The position numbers and the translations under genes are program-made. The notes under the pieces are model-generated. The model was not told the DNA's origin and made no database searches. It was given only the letters and a program-made list of their open reading frames with translations. From JBBTWG01 sp038062935 (GTDB lineage: Bacteria; Patescibacteriota; Gracilibacteria; UBA1369; UBA12463): a stretch of 23,861 nt of DNA. Positions 6,861-13,856 of the stretch are shown here, one piece after another; the first letter of the stretch is position 1; every line of letters starts with the position of its first letter. The DNA lies in contig JBBTWG010000032.1 in the NCBI GenBank assembly GCA_038062935.1, forward strand, positions 1-23,861. The letters are read 5' to 3'.

Positions 6861-7486
6861 TCCCCATCGCGGAAATCTTCGAAAGCATCCAGGGCGAAGG
6901 CTCATACGCTGGAACACCAGCGCTTTTTATTCGTACAGGAAAATGTAATCTTGCGTGTTCCTGGTGTGACACGCCGTACACCTGGAAAAAAGGATTCGAG
7001 ACATACACCGATTGGCCAGTCGAAAAAGTACTCAAACAGATCAAGAAATCCAAGATCCGTCACTTCGTCATCACTGGCGGCGAACCGATGCTGCACCAAC
7101 CTTTCATCGCCGAAATTCGCAGAAATTTTCGCGGAGCCTTCATCGAAGTAGAAACCAACGGCACCATCCCGAGCATCCTCGGAGAAAAAACCGTCGATCA
7201 ATTCAACATTTCTCCAAAACTCACAAACAGCAAAAACAGCTGGTACAAGCTCAATTTGAAAGTCAAAAACTGTATTTATAAATTCGTCATACAGACTCCA
7301 TCAGACATCACAGAAGTCGAAAATTTCGCCGCAAAAGAAAAACTCACACGCAAAAAAATTTATCTCATGCCAGAAGGAACTACCACAAAAAAAATTCTAG
7401 AGCGAGAAAAATGGCTCATCCCACTTGCCAAGAAAAAAAAGTTTCACCACTCAACACGACTGCATATTCTCAGAAATGTGAGATAA
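6848..7486 (+). CDS. queE: 7-carboxy-7-deazaguanine synthase (radical SAM)
   Basis: QueE converts 6-carboxytetrahydropterin to 7-carboxy-7-deazaguanine using SAM, an iron-sulphur cluster and Mg2+. The 212-residue protein opens with IAEIFESIQGEGSYAGTPAL, the QueE substrate-loop signature. The cluster motif CNLACSWC (C33, C37, C40; CX3CX2C) is followed by DTPYTW. Then come ITGGEP, EVETNGT and FNISPKL, all family hallmarks. It overlaps queF by 13 bp. The next pathway gene on this strand, queC, starts 1.2 kb downstream after an unrelated minus-strand gene. queD is not in the window. Confidence 0.95.
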   Translation: MEKIIPIAEIFESIQGEGSYAGTPALFIRTGKCNLACSWCDTPYTWKKGFETYTDWPVEKVLKQIKKSKIRHFVITGGEPMLHQPFIAEIRRNFRGAFIEVETNGTIPSILGEKTVDQFNISPKLTNSKNSWYKLNLKVKNCIYKFVIQTPSDITEVENFAAKEKLTRKKIYLMPEGTTTKKILEREKWLIPLAKKKKFHHSTRLHILRNVR

Positions 7487-7500
7487 CTGAAAAGTACATT

Positions 7501-8514
7501 TTATTTCGACAAAGAGCCAACAACTCTCAAAAGAGCATCCAAAGAAGACCGAACTTCAGAAATATCGAAATCTATTTCACCACGATCCTCATATTTGAAG
7601 GCGTGCTCAGACTGATGATAGAGCCACAAAAAATAATGATAGAGAGAAATCAAATCACTCACCTGTCCCGAAGAGAAATCAATAAATTTCCCGCCATGGA
7701 GAAAATTCAATTTGTCAGCCGTATTCGAAGGAAGTTCAAGAATAAACGCTTCCGGATCTGACGAACGCGACACGGCACCAACAACTTGCATCATTACCCA
7801 GGTCTGAACGAAACGGAGCGGACCATATTTGAAACCATTGACATACTTCCCACGATCCAGAAAAGCTTTTCCCGCATCCAAATCAAAATGAACAATATCT
7901 TCTCCATGACTTCGACTTTTTCCAGTTCTTGTCACTCTCTGATGAACAGAAAAACGGTCTTTTTTCTTGCGAATTATATCTTTTTGAAACCGAACAATCT
8001 CCTGAGCAGTAGCCATTTTTGCCTTTCTTATGAGACCTTCTCCGGATTCAACCACTGGAAGTCCATCAATAACGCGAGAAGGGAAATAAACCCCTGGTTT
8101 GGATCTATAAGCAATCAAATTTCCTCCAGCAGTATTTTTTACTTCAGTTGAAGGATCCAGTATGTCCAGATCGCCAAGATCATGATTTACAAGTGCAATA
8201 AGATCAAAAAGGTCTAAAGACATCTGGACTCCAGAAGGAGAATGAATCATTATAACTCCCTCGAGAGGAGATGCAGGACCCTTCTCTTCACGCCCATCGC
8301 TTCCAACTACCATAAACTCCACAACACCAACATCCAAACCTTTATTTGTCAAAAACCACTGTCTCACAATTTTACCAAAATCAATTTCACGAAATTTATT
8401 AATAACAAAATCTCTTAACGATTTATTGTGAACACGCGTATAGAGAGCATTTTCATGAGGAGTAAGCTCCAAGGGATTCTTTCGATCTTCAGTGTGAAAT
8501 TGAATATGGCTCAT
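7501..8514 (-). CDS. Unknown protein with nucleotidyltransferase-like GS motif
   Basis: I do not recognise this 337-residue cytoplasmic protein. Residues 66-90 read EFMVVGSDGREEKGPASPLE and then a hydrophobic strand. This resembles the GSxGRxE...SDxD signature of DUF294/GlnD-type nucleotidyltransferases, but the usual SDxD acidic pair appears as SPLE. A real catalytic site is therefore uncertain. The middle is basic (RKKKDRFSVHQR), and the end has helices with FLWLYHQSEHAFKYEDRGEI. A good promoter lies upstream (8528-8556). The gene sits alone on the minus strand between queE and queC. Its composition is less C-biased on the + strand than its neighbours, so it may be a later insertion into the que locus. 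Confidence 0.7.
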   Translation of the reverse strand: MSHIQFHTEDRKNPLELTPHENALYTRVHNKSLRDFVINKFREIDFGKIVRQWFLTNKGLDVGVVEFMVVGSDGREEKGPASPLEGVIMIHSPSGVQMSLDLFDLIALVNHDLGDLDILDPSTEVKNTAGGNLIAYRSKPGVYFPSRVIDGLPVVESGEGLIRKAKMATAQEIVRFQKDIIRKKKDRFSVHQRVTRTGKSRSHGEDIVHFDLDAGKAFLDRGKYVNGFKYGPLRFVQTWVMMQVVGAVSRSSDPEAFILELPSNTADKLNFLHGGKFIDFSSGQVSDLISLYHYFLWLYHQSEHAFKYEDRGEIDFDISEVRSSLDALLRVVGSLSK

Positions 8515-8527
8515 AGATCAGAGTGTG

Positions 8528-8556
8528 ATTGTAATACGTTTCGACTCATCGGTCAA
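8528..8556 (-). promoter_or_regulatory. Promoter of the unknown gene at 7501-8514
   Basis: On the minus strand: TTGACC (8556-8551), a 17-bp spacer and TACAAT (8533-8528), with the ATG 13 nt further on. The transcript leader would be about 6 nt. Confidence 0.65.
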
Positions 8557-8632
8557 CTGTGAAGCTGGACTGTGGAGCTGAATTCCGCCCCGGGACAGAA
8601 AATAAAGCTAAAAATTGCTCCACCTATTGGAA

Positions 8633-8662
8633 TTGGGCGCTCCCGAAAATTTCGCGTACAAT
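8633..8662 (+). promoter_or_regulatory. Promoter of queC
   Basis: TTGGGC (8633-8638), an 18-bp spacer and TACAAT (8657-8662). The queC ATG at 8670 is 7 nt after the -10 box, which decides the start codon and implies a leaderless message. Confidence 0.55.
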
Positions 8663-8669
8663 ACTCATA

Positions 8670-9329
8670 ATGCCCAAAGCCCTCATCCTCCACTCCGGCG
8701 GCCAAGATTCAACAACATGTCTCGCATGGGCGATGAAAAAATTCGGTCGCGAGAACATCGAAACGATTTCTTTCGACTACGGTCAACGCCACAAAACCGA
8801 ACTTGCCTCTGCAAGAAAAATTTGCAAAAAACTCGACATCAAAAATACGGTTCTGAAAACTGACGTTTTCAAACATCTGGGGAAAAACGCGCTGACTCAC
8901 GATCTGAAAATGACAACGCCAAAAAAAGCGTTGCCATCAACATTTGTTCCTGGTCGCAATATTTTCTTCCTCACACTCGCCGCCGCGTATGCCTACGATC
9001 GCGGCATCCACGATCTCGTCACGGGTGTCTGCGAAACCGACTACAGCGGCTATCCCGATTGCCGTGAAAACACGATGAAATCGCTCGAGAAAACTTTGTC
9101 GTACGGCATGGATTATCAATTCAAAATCCACACACCGCTCATGTTTCTGACAAAAGCCAAAACCGTGGAACTCATCAAAAAACTCGGTCACCTCGATCTC
9201 CTCGCACTCACCCACACATGCTACAAAGGAAAAAATCCTCCCTGCAAAAAATGCCCATCATGTATACTACGAGCAAAAGGTTTCCAACAAGCAAACGAAG
9301 AAGACCCCCTCCTCAATCCTACATCCTAA
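8670..9329 (+). CDS. queC: 7-cyano-7-deazaguanine synthase (preQ0 synthase)
   Basis: QueC converts 7-carboxy-7-deazaguanine to preQ0 with ATP and ammonia. The 219-residue product starts MPKALILHSGGQDSTTCLAW, with the PP-loop SGGQDS at 9-14. FDYGQRH, FVPGRN and GVCETDYSGYPDCR follow in the usual order. The zinc-binding cysteines near the end read CYKGKNPPCKKCPSC. The frame is open further upstream (to 8559), but the family N-terminus and the -10 box at 8657-8662 place the start at 8670. The last residues (LLNPTS) and the stop codon are encoded by the first units of the heptamer repeat at 9311-9345. Confidence 0.95.
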   Translation: MPKALILHSGGQDSTTCLAWAMKKFGRENIETISFDYGQRHKTELASARKICKKLDIKNTVLKTDVFKHLGKNALTHDLKMTTPKKALPSTFVPGRNIFFLTLAAAYAYDRGIHDLVTGVCETDYSGYPDCRENTMKSLEKTLSYGMDYQFKIHTPLMFLTKAKTVELIKKLGHLDLLALTHTCYKGKNPPCKKCPSCILRAKGFQQANEEDPLLNPTS

Positions 9330-9345
9330 ATCCTCAATCCTCTCC
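9311..9345 (+). repeat. (CCTNNAT)n heptamer repeat at the queC end and next gene start
   Basis: Units CCTCAAT, CCTACAT, CCTAAAT, CCTCAAT and CCTCTCC run without a gap into the ATG at 9346. The queC stop codon (TAA 9327-9329) lies in the third unit, so the repeat is partly coding. Confidence 0.85.
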
Positions 9346-9768
9346 ATGTTCAACATCACCTCTCTCATTCTCGCAGTCCTCGCATACATGGCCACAGGAT
9401 TCGTCGCCAATTTTCTTGTATACGAAGTGTTCTGCAAAAAAAGACTCATCGCCATATTCGAGCACGACAAAAATCTCATCCCAAAAGATTTTTCGAAAAA
9501 TCACGCGATGATCAGCGGCAATGTACTCATCTTCATCTCCGGAATTTTCCTCGCGATTCTTCTGAAATTCACCAAAACACTCATTCCTGGAACAGAGTGG
9601 ATCCACGGATTCATCATGGGACTCCTCGTCTGGATGTGCGCCATGGTACCAAGTGGACTCATGTGGATCATGTATGTCAAAACTCCACGAGACCTGATGA
9701 GCATCAATTTCCTCGCATGGTTTTTCCTTTTCACATTCGGCGGAATGTTTATGAACATCATTCTCTAA
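9346..9768 (+). CDS. Four-helix membrane protein, unknown function
   Basis: This 140-residue protein has about four membrane helices: 3-26, 54-74, 84-106 and 119-139. A short charged loop (about 27-52) contains the segment EHDKNLIPKDFSKNHAMISG. A DUF1761-like small membrane protein is possible, since helix number and length fit, but I cannot confirm it. The ATG follows directly on the heptamer repeat. lgt starts 4 bp after the stop, so the two are co-transcribed. Confidence 0.75.
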   Translation: MFNITSLILAVLAYMATGFVANFLVYEVFCKKRLIAIFEHDKNLIPKDFSKNHAMISGNVLIFISGIFLAILLKFTKTLIPGTEWIHGFIMGLLVWMCAMVPSGLMWIMYVKTPRDLMSINFLAWFFLFTFGGMFMNIIL

Positions 9769-9772
9769 ATCT

Positions 9773-10549
9773 ATGCTTCCCTTCCCCAACATCAGCCCCA
9801 TCGCCTTCTCCCTCGGACCTATCGATGTTCGATGGTACGGCATTATGTACCCCCTGACCTTCACAATCGGATACTTTCTCGTACAAAAATTTCTTCGAGA
9901 AAAGAAATGGGAAGTGAGCAAAAACTTCGTACCTGATCTCGTACTCACGATGCTTCTAGGTGTCGTTCTCGGAGGCAGGATCGGCTACATTCTCTTCTAC
10001 GATCTCCCTATCTACATCGCACACCCAGCCAATATCGTGAAAGTTTGGCAGGGCGGAATGTCCATGCACGGCGGCATTCTCGGCGTCGTCATTGCGCTCT
10101 CCATCTTCGCAAAAGTCAAAAAAATCTCACTCTACAAAGTTGCCGATCTCGTGATTCCAATAGTTCCACTCGGAGTGGCACTCGTGCGTCTCGGAAATTT
10201 CATCAACGCCGAACTCTACGGCCGCGTCACCAATTCCAAATTCTGCATGGTTTTCCCGACCGATCCAGCACACTGTAGATATCCTTCACAACTCATTCAA
10301 TTCGCGCTCGAAGGAGTTGTCGTCTTCGTGATCATCTACGCACTCCGCAACAAAATCAAAACTCCAGGAATCCTCAGTTGGCTCTTCCTGATTCTATATT
10401 CCATCTTCCGTTTCATCGCGGAATTCTTCCGCGAACCAGACGCACAAATCGGCTATCTCTGGAACGGCGCAACACTCGGACAGATACTTTCGATTATCGT
10501 GATTGCGATAAGTCTCGGAGGAATTTGGATCATCAAAAGGAAGAAATAA
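9773..10549 (+). CDS. lgt: Phosphatidylglycerol-prolipoprotein diacylglyceryl transferase
   Basis: Lgt moves the diacylglyceryl group from phosphatidylglycerol to the lipobox cysteine of prolipoproteins in the cytoplasmic membrane. The 258-residue protein has about seven membrane helices. It carries the family motifs WYGIMYP, LGGRIGYILFYD, the essential-His region GGMSMHGGILG and the signature LVRLGNFINAELYGRVT. The end has RFIAEFFREPDAQIGY, also typical. Substrates nearby include the 47-residue lipoprotein at 265. The 3' end is 1 bp from the convergent aldehyde dehydrogenase gene. Confidence 0.96.
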   Translation: MLPFPNISPIAFSLGPIDVRWYGIMYPLTFTIGYFLVQKFLREKKWEVSKNFVPDLVLTMLLGVVLGGRIGYILFYDLPIYIAHPANIVKVWQGGMSMHGGILGVVIALSIFAKVKKISLYKVADLVIPIVPLGVALVRLGNFINAELYGRVTNSKFCMVFPTDPAHCRYPSQLIQFALEGVVVFVIIYALRNKIKTPGILSWLFLILYSIFRFIAEFFREPDAQIGYLWNGATLGQILSIIVIAISLGGIWIIKRKK

Positions 10550-10550
10550 T

Positions 10551-12167
10551 TTACAAAGCGACTGCACTCGCTCGTTGCTCTGGAGTCAAAGAAGCTACAG
10601 GGATTTCTTCAAAGTGCTCGCGACCAAAAACATGGGGAAGATTTGATCTAAAATCCTGATTTTGTCCAACAGCAGAATTTGGATGAGCCGCACCAAAAGG
10701 CTTCCCTTCGGGACCACGAGCTGGAGGCATATTGATCAAAACCTGTTGGACATACGCACCAATACTTCGGGTCAGTCGAGAAAAGTCCACATCCAGAGGA
10801 TTCGCCTGCGTCACAATCGAAGCCTGCTGACCAAATTGAGATTCCGCATACACCTCAATCGCTTCGGCATCATCCTGAACAACCGTCACAGGAATCACTG
10901 TTCCAAATTGCTCTTCATGATAAATATTCATATCTCTCGTCACACCCGTCAGAACTGTCGGAGGATAATACGCAAGACCAAGGTCAGGACGTAATTGCGG
11001 ATTATTCGCAACAGAAGCACCTTGCGAAACAGCATCCCGTACAAAATTCTGCTGATGCTGAACTGCTTGAGGATTCAAAAGTGGTGTCACGCGCACTCCA
11101 GGCTCCTCCGGACGACCAGATTTGAGCGCATCAACAGCAAGGACATACTGTTTCTGAAACTCTTCAGCCACAGCAGCATGAACAATCACGTGTTTCACCG
11201 CAGTACAACGCTGACCGTTATAAGAAAAAGCACCATCAACAGCAACTTTCACAGCGAGGGCAATATCAGCATCTGCACGCACATACAAAATATTTTTTGC
11301 CCCCATAGCCAATTCCATCTGAGTAGGACCTTCAACGGCAAATTTTCTACGAATCTTATTCCCAGAATTCGTGGCACCGAAGAAAGAAAAAATAGCAATA
11401 TCGCCTGTCTGAGCCATCGCTTCCACCGTATCGTGATCGCCAGAAAAAACGTTGACGACACCAGGAGGAAAACACTCTGCAAAATCCGGAAGAAGGGCCA
11501 TCAATGTCAAAACCCCCTGTTTCGCAGCCTTTGCAACGACCGTATTGCCCACGGCAAGGGCAGAAATAAGAGTCGTGAAAGTTTCGTTCAAAGGATAATT
11601 CGAAGGAGCCAAAACCACCGTCACACCTTTGGGTCTTACAGAACGCCTTTCATAAAGTTTGCCAGGAGTTCTTTCATACAAAATCTGCTCTTTCCCTGCC
11701 TGTTCATGCATGACACCAACAGTGAGATCAATATACTCCAGTGTTCGATCCACCTCCGCTTCAGCATCTTTTCTCGTCTTCGCAATTTCTAACATCAAAA
11801 GCCGTACCAAAAGTTCGCGTTTGACAGCCATTTGATCACGAAAATCTGCCAAGCACGCTGCACGCTCACCCCACGAAGCATCAGCCCATTCACGATTTCG
11901 AAAAGCTTCATCAGCAGCTCTCACACATTGTCGAGCATTATCACCCGTCGCATGCACGATATCAGCAATCACAGGAAGACCTTCTTGTTCAGGAAGTTTG
12001 CCAGATTCCAACTGTGGCACAGGAGAAACCAGAGGGTGATGAGTACCATGCAATTCACGAACCTTGCCATTCACCAACATATGATTCGAAAGGGCCGGAC
12101 GACGAGCAGTCCCATCAAGAACTGCTTCCAGGAGATCATAAGATTCACGGACAGAGAGAGCTCCCAT
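10551..12167 (-). CDS. NADP-dependent aldehyde dehydrogenase, GapN-like
   Basis: This is an aldehyde dehydrogenase superfamily member of 538 residues. The catalytic Cys lies in AFSYNGQRCTAVK (C321), and the general-base Glu region reads QMELAMGAKN (E285). The cofactor loop carries VVLAPSNYPLNETFTTLISA and the fold also shows FFGATNSGNKI. AFSYxGQRCTA and the late PARGPEGKPFG resemble non-phosphorylating glyceraldehyde-3-phosphate dehydrogenase, which makes 3-phosphoglycerate and NADPH. The usual ELGGKN is replaced by ELAMGAKN, two residues longer, so the substrate is uncertain. MGALSVRESYDLL at 12167 is the chosen start; an extension to 12221 would add a doubtful hydrophobic stretch. It is the last gene of a minus-strand run behind the thioredoxin-like gene. 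Confidence 0.88.
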   Translation of the reverse strand: MGALSVRESYDLLEAVLDGTARRPALSNHMLVNGKVRELHGTHHPLVSPVPQLESGKLPEQEGLPVIADIVHATGDNARQCVRAADEAFRNREWADASWGERAACLADFRDQMAVKRELLVRLLMLEIAKTRKDAEAEVDRTLEYIDLTVGVMHEQAGKEQILYERTPGKLYERRSVRPKGVTVVLAPSNYPLNETFTTLISALAVGNTVVAKAAKQGVLTLMALLPDFAECFPPGVVNVFSGDHDTVEAMAQTGDIAIFSFFGATNSGNKIRRKFAVEGPTQMELAMGAKNILYVRADADIALAVKVAVDGAFSYNGQRCTAVKHVIVHAAVAEEFQKQYVLAVDALKSGRPEEPGVRVTPLLNPQAVQHQQNFVRDAVSQGASVANNPQLRPDLGLAYYPPTVLTGVTRDMNIYHEEQFGTVIPVTVVQDDAEAIEVYAESQFGQQASIVTQANPLDVDFSRLTRSIGAYVQQVLINMPPARGPEGKPFGAAHPNSAVGQNQDFRSNLPHVFGREHFEEIPVASLTPEQRASAVAL

Positions 12168-12232
12168 GCAAAAAAATAAAAGAATAGTGAGTAAGGGGGT
12201 CAATATACCAAGACCCGCCAAATCTCAACAAC

Positions 12233-12784
12233 TCAATTTTTCCACTTGATACTGCATCCCATAGACGGATATTGCACAGTAGTAAGACGCTCACCCGAAA
12301 GCATCGATTCAATCGCACCACGCAAATCCTCACGCTTCACGCGAGTAGGATCTTTCCAATTATCGTCAATCCGACCATGATATTGGAGTTTCCTGTCAGT
12401 ACTATAAACAAAAATATCCGGCGTACACATCGCTCGATACATTCGTGCCACGCGCTGACGATCGTCATGCAGATACGGAAAATTCATCTGATGTTCTTTT
12501 GCAAATTCCTGCATCGCTTCAAAAGAGTCTTCGGGATAATCCGTTGCGTCATTCGAATTGATACCCACAAACTGCACATCACGATTGAGAAAATCCCTCT
12601 GCAAAGCCACTAGCCGATCCACACACGCTTTCACATATGGACAATGATTACACATAAAAACCAACACAAGCACACGAGCCTGAGAAAAATCAGAAAGATT
12701 AAATGTGCGCCCCGACACATCCTGCAGAGAAAAATCATATGCAGGAGTACCGAGCGGAACACCAAATGATTCCATTAAAACCAT
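12233..12784 (-). CDS. Thioredoxin-fold redoxin (AhpC/TSA-like)
   Basis: The 183-residue protein begins like peroxiredoxin-type redoxins: GTPAYDFSLQDVSGRTFNLS, then VLVLVFMCNHCPYVKACVDR. The CNHC motif takes the place of the thioredoxin CGPC. FVGINSNDATDYPEDSFEAM and MCTPDIFV, with the cis-Pro after Cys, complete the fold. This CNHCPYV form is typical of the 'thioredoxin family' proteins close to AhpC/TSA. There is no signal peptide, so it acts in the cytoplasm. ATG 12784 or 12775 are both possible starts; the first keeps a 9-bp gap to the dsbA-like stop. The neighbouring thiol oxidoreductase suggests a redox operon. Confidence 0.85.
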   Translation of the reverse strand: MVLMESFGVPLGTPAYDFSLQDVSGRTFNLSDFSQARVLVLVFMCNHCPYVKACVDRLVALQRDFLNRDVQFVGINSNDATDYPEDSFEAMQEFAKEHQMNFPYLHDDRQRVARMYRAMCTPDIFVYSTDRKLQYHGRIDDNWKDPTRVKREDLRGAIESMLSGERLTTVQYPSMGCSIKWKN

Positions 12785-12793
12785 GCACAAAAG

Positions 12794-13573
12794 TTATTTC
12801 TTTGCAGGAACTTTCACATCAGCAGAAGGCTTCTGAGCAGCATTTGCCGAAAGAACTGCCTGAAAACCCTGCTGAAAATATTGGAAAGGAAGCGCACCGC
12901 CAGGGAAAGGTGTTCCATTGATCAAGAAAAATGGAGTACCACGAGCGCCATCTTTTTCAGCAATCTGAAGAGACTTTTGAATATGGCTAGCATATTTCTT
13001 CGTCTGATAGCAGGTCTCAAAATCTTTCTCTTTCAAATCCAAAGCATCAGCAAATTTGTTGAAAGCGATCGACGGATCACGTTGGTCAGCCCAATCATCA
13101 TAAAAATCAAAAAGCAGGTCATGCATTTGAAAATACTTATTCTGTTCGCCAGCGCACTGAGCCGCAAGCGCAGCAGGAATAGCATTCGGATGGAAAGAAA
13201 GCGGTAAATCACGAATCGTCACATTCAACTGATTCGTTTTTACATACGTATCCCTGATCTGTCCAAATGTCTCAGAGAAAAAAGATTTACAATAAGGACA
13301 TTGGTAATCAGTATATTCCACCAACTGGAGAGGAGCATCTTTTTTGCCGAGCATATAGAAACCATCCTCCGTCTTCGTCGTATTCGCATCATAAAATTTC
13401 CAATCCGCTTCATTCTTCTTCACAAATTCTTTGTGAGCTTTCTTCTGAGGATCAGGTTTCAAGAAAGACAAATCCACATTTTGACTGAGAGGAAGAGCAA
13501 TGAGAACACCGAGAAAAACACCAGCTAATACAAAAGTTGCAGTTTTCCAAGGATTCGAAGAATGAGAAACCAT
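12794..13573 (-). CDS. DsbA-like thiol:disulfide oxidoreductase, membrane-anchored
   Basis: A 259-residue protein starting MVSHSSNPWKTATFVLAGVF. One membrane helix (about 13-32) anchors an extracytoplasmic thioredoxin fold. The core is APLQLVEYTDYQCPYCKSFF, with the redox pair C92 and C95 in CPYC. An alpha-helical insert with FHPNAIPAALAAQCAGEQ follows, then the cis-Pro loop GARGTPFFLINGTPFPG. This is the plan of the DsbA/BdbD family that forms disulfides outside the cytoplasm. A likely client is the six-cysteine protein at 20358. The frame is open much further upstream but there overlaps rpmB, so 13573 is the start. The leader carries TCTCACCTCACTCA, also found before 17710. Confidence 0.92.
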   Translation of the reverse strand: MVSHSSNPWKTATFVLAGVFLGVLIALPLSQNVDLSFLKPDPQKKAHKEFVKKNEADWKFYDANTTKTEDGFYMLGKKDAPLQLVEYTDYQCPYCKSFFSETFGQIRDTYVKTNQLNVTIRDLPLSFHPNAIPAALAAQCAGEQNKYFQMHDLLFDFYDDWADQRDPSIAFNKFADALDLKEKDFETCYQTKKYASHIQKSLQIAEKDGARGTPFFLINGTPFPGGALPFQYFQQGFQAVLSANAAQKPSADVKVPAKK

Positions 13574-13594
13574 GTGAGTGAGGTGAGAGAAGAA

Positions 13595-13621
13595 ATAAGA
13601 AAAACTCGGTAATCCGTGTTT
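13595..13621 (-). terminator. Possible terminator of rpmB
   Basis: On the minus strand a stem of AAAC, one mismatch and CGG pairs across an ATTA loop (13621-13602), followed by TTTTCTT. The stem is weak, so read-through into the dsbA-like gene is likely. Confidence 0.35.
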
Positions 13622-13632
13622 CCTGAGAAGTT

Positions 13633-13827
13633 TTATTTCATTCTTTTGCGAAGAGTCTTCAGCCCTCGCACAGACACACGAATGCGTACAAACTTCTTTT
13701 CTTCTGCATCCCAGATGCGTTTCTTGACCAAATTTGGCTCGAAACGGCGATTCGTCTTGCGATTTGAGTGGCTCACTTTGTGACCAACTCCTGGGCGCTT
13801 GCCGGTAATGACACAAACTTTTGACAT
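13633..13827 (-). CDS. rpmB: Ribosomal protein bL28
   Basis: The 64-residue basic protein begins MSKVCVITGKRPGVGHKVSH and continues SNRKTNRRFEPNLVKKRIWD, the standard bL28 signature. It ends RVSVRGLKTLRKRM. Length and order match the family. An in-frame extension to 13869 would cross the promoter of the divergent gene and has no family support. The start codon overlaps the -35 box of that divergent gene, so the two promoters compete for the same 30 bp. Confidence 0.97.
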   Translation of the reverse strand: MSKVCVITGKRPGVGHKVSHSNRKTNRRFEPNLVKKRIWDAEEKKFVRIRVSVRGLKTLRKRMK

Positions 13828-13850
13828 AAAAGCAGGGCAAAGGGTATACA
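13821..13850 (+). promoter_or_regulatory. Promoter of the aspartase/fumarase-type gene
   Basis: TTGACA (13821-13826), an 18-bp spacer and TATACA (13845-13850). The ATG at 13857 is 6 nt after the -10 box, so the mRNA should start at the codon itself. The -35 overlaps the first codons of rpmB on the other strand. Confidence 0.7.
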
Positions 13851-13856
13851 AAGTAT

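Noticed and set aside
8515..8660. preQ1 riboswitch or tRNA upstream of queC
   Set aside because: No preQ1 aptamer consensus and no cloverleaf could be drawn. The -10 box near the ATG leaves no leader for a riboswitch.
8559..8669. N-terminal extension of queC
   Set aside because: The QueC family starts at MPKALILHSGGQDS. The extension has no family likeness and crosses the promoter at 8633-8662.
9334..9948. Minus-strand open frame of 204 codons over the membrane protein and lgt
   Set aside because: It is rich in His, Glu and Asp from antisense of membrane codons, and the + strand genes are clear.
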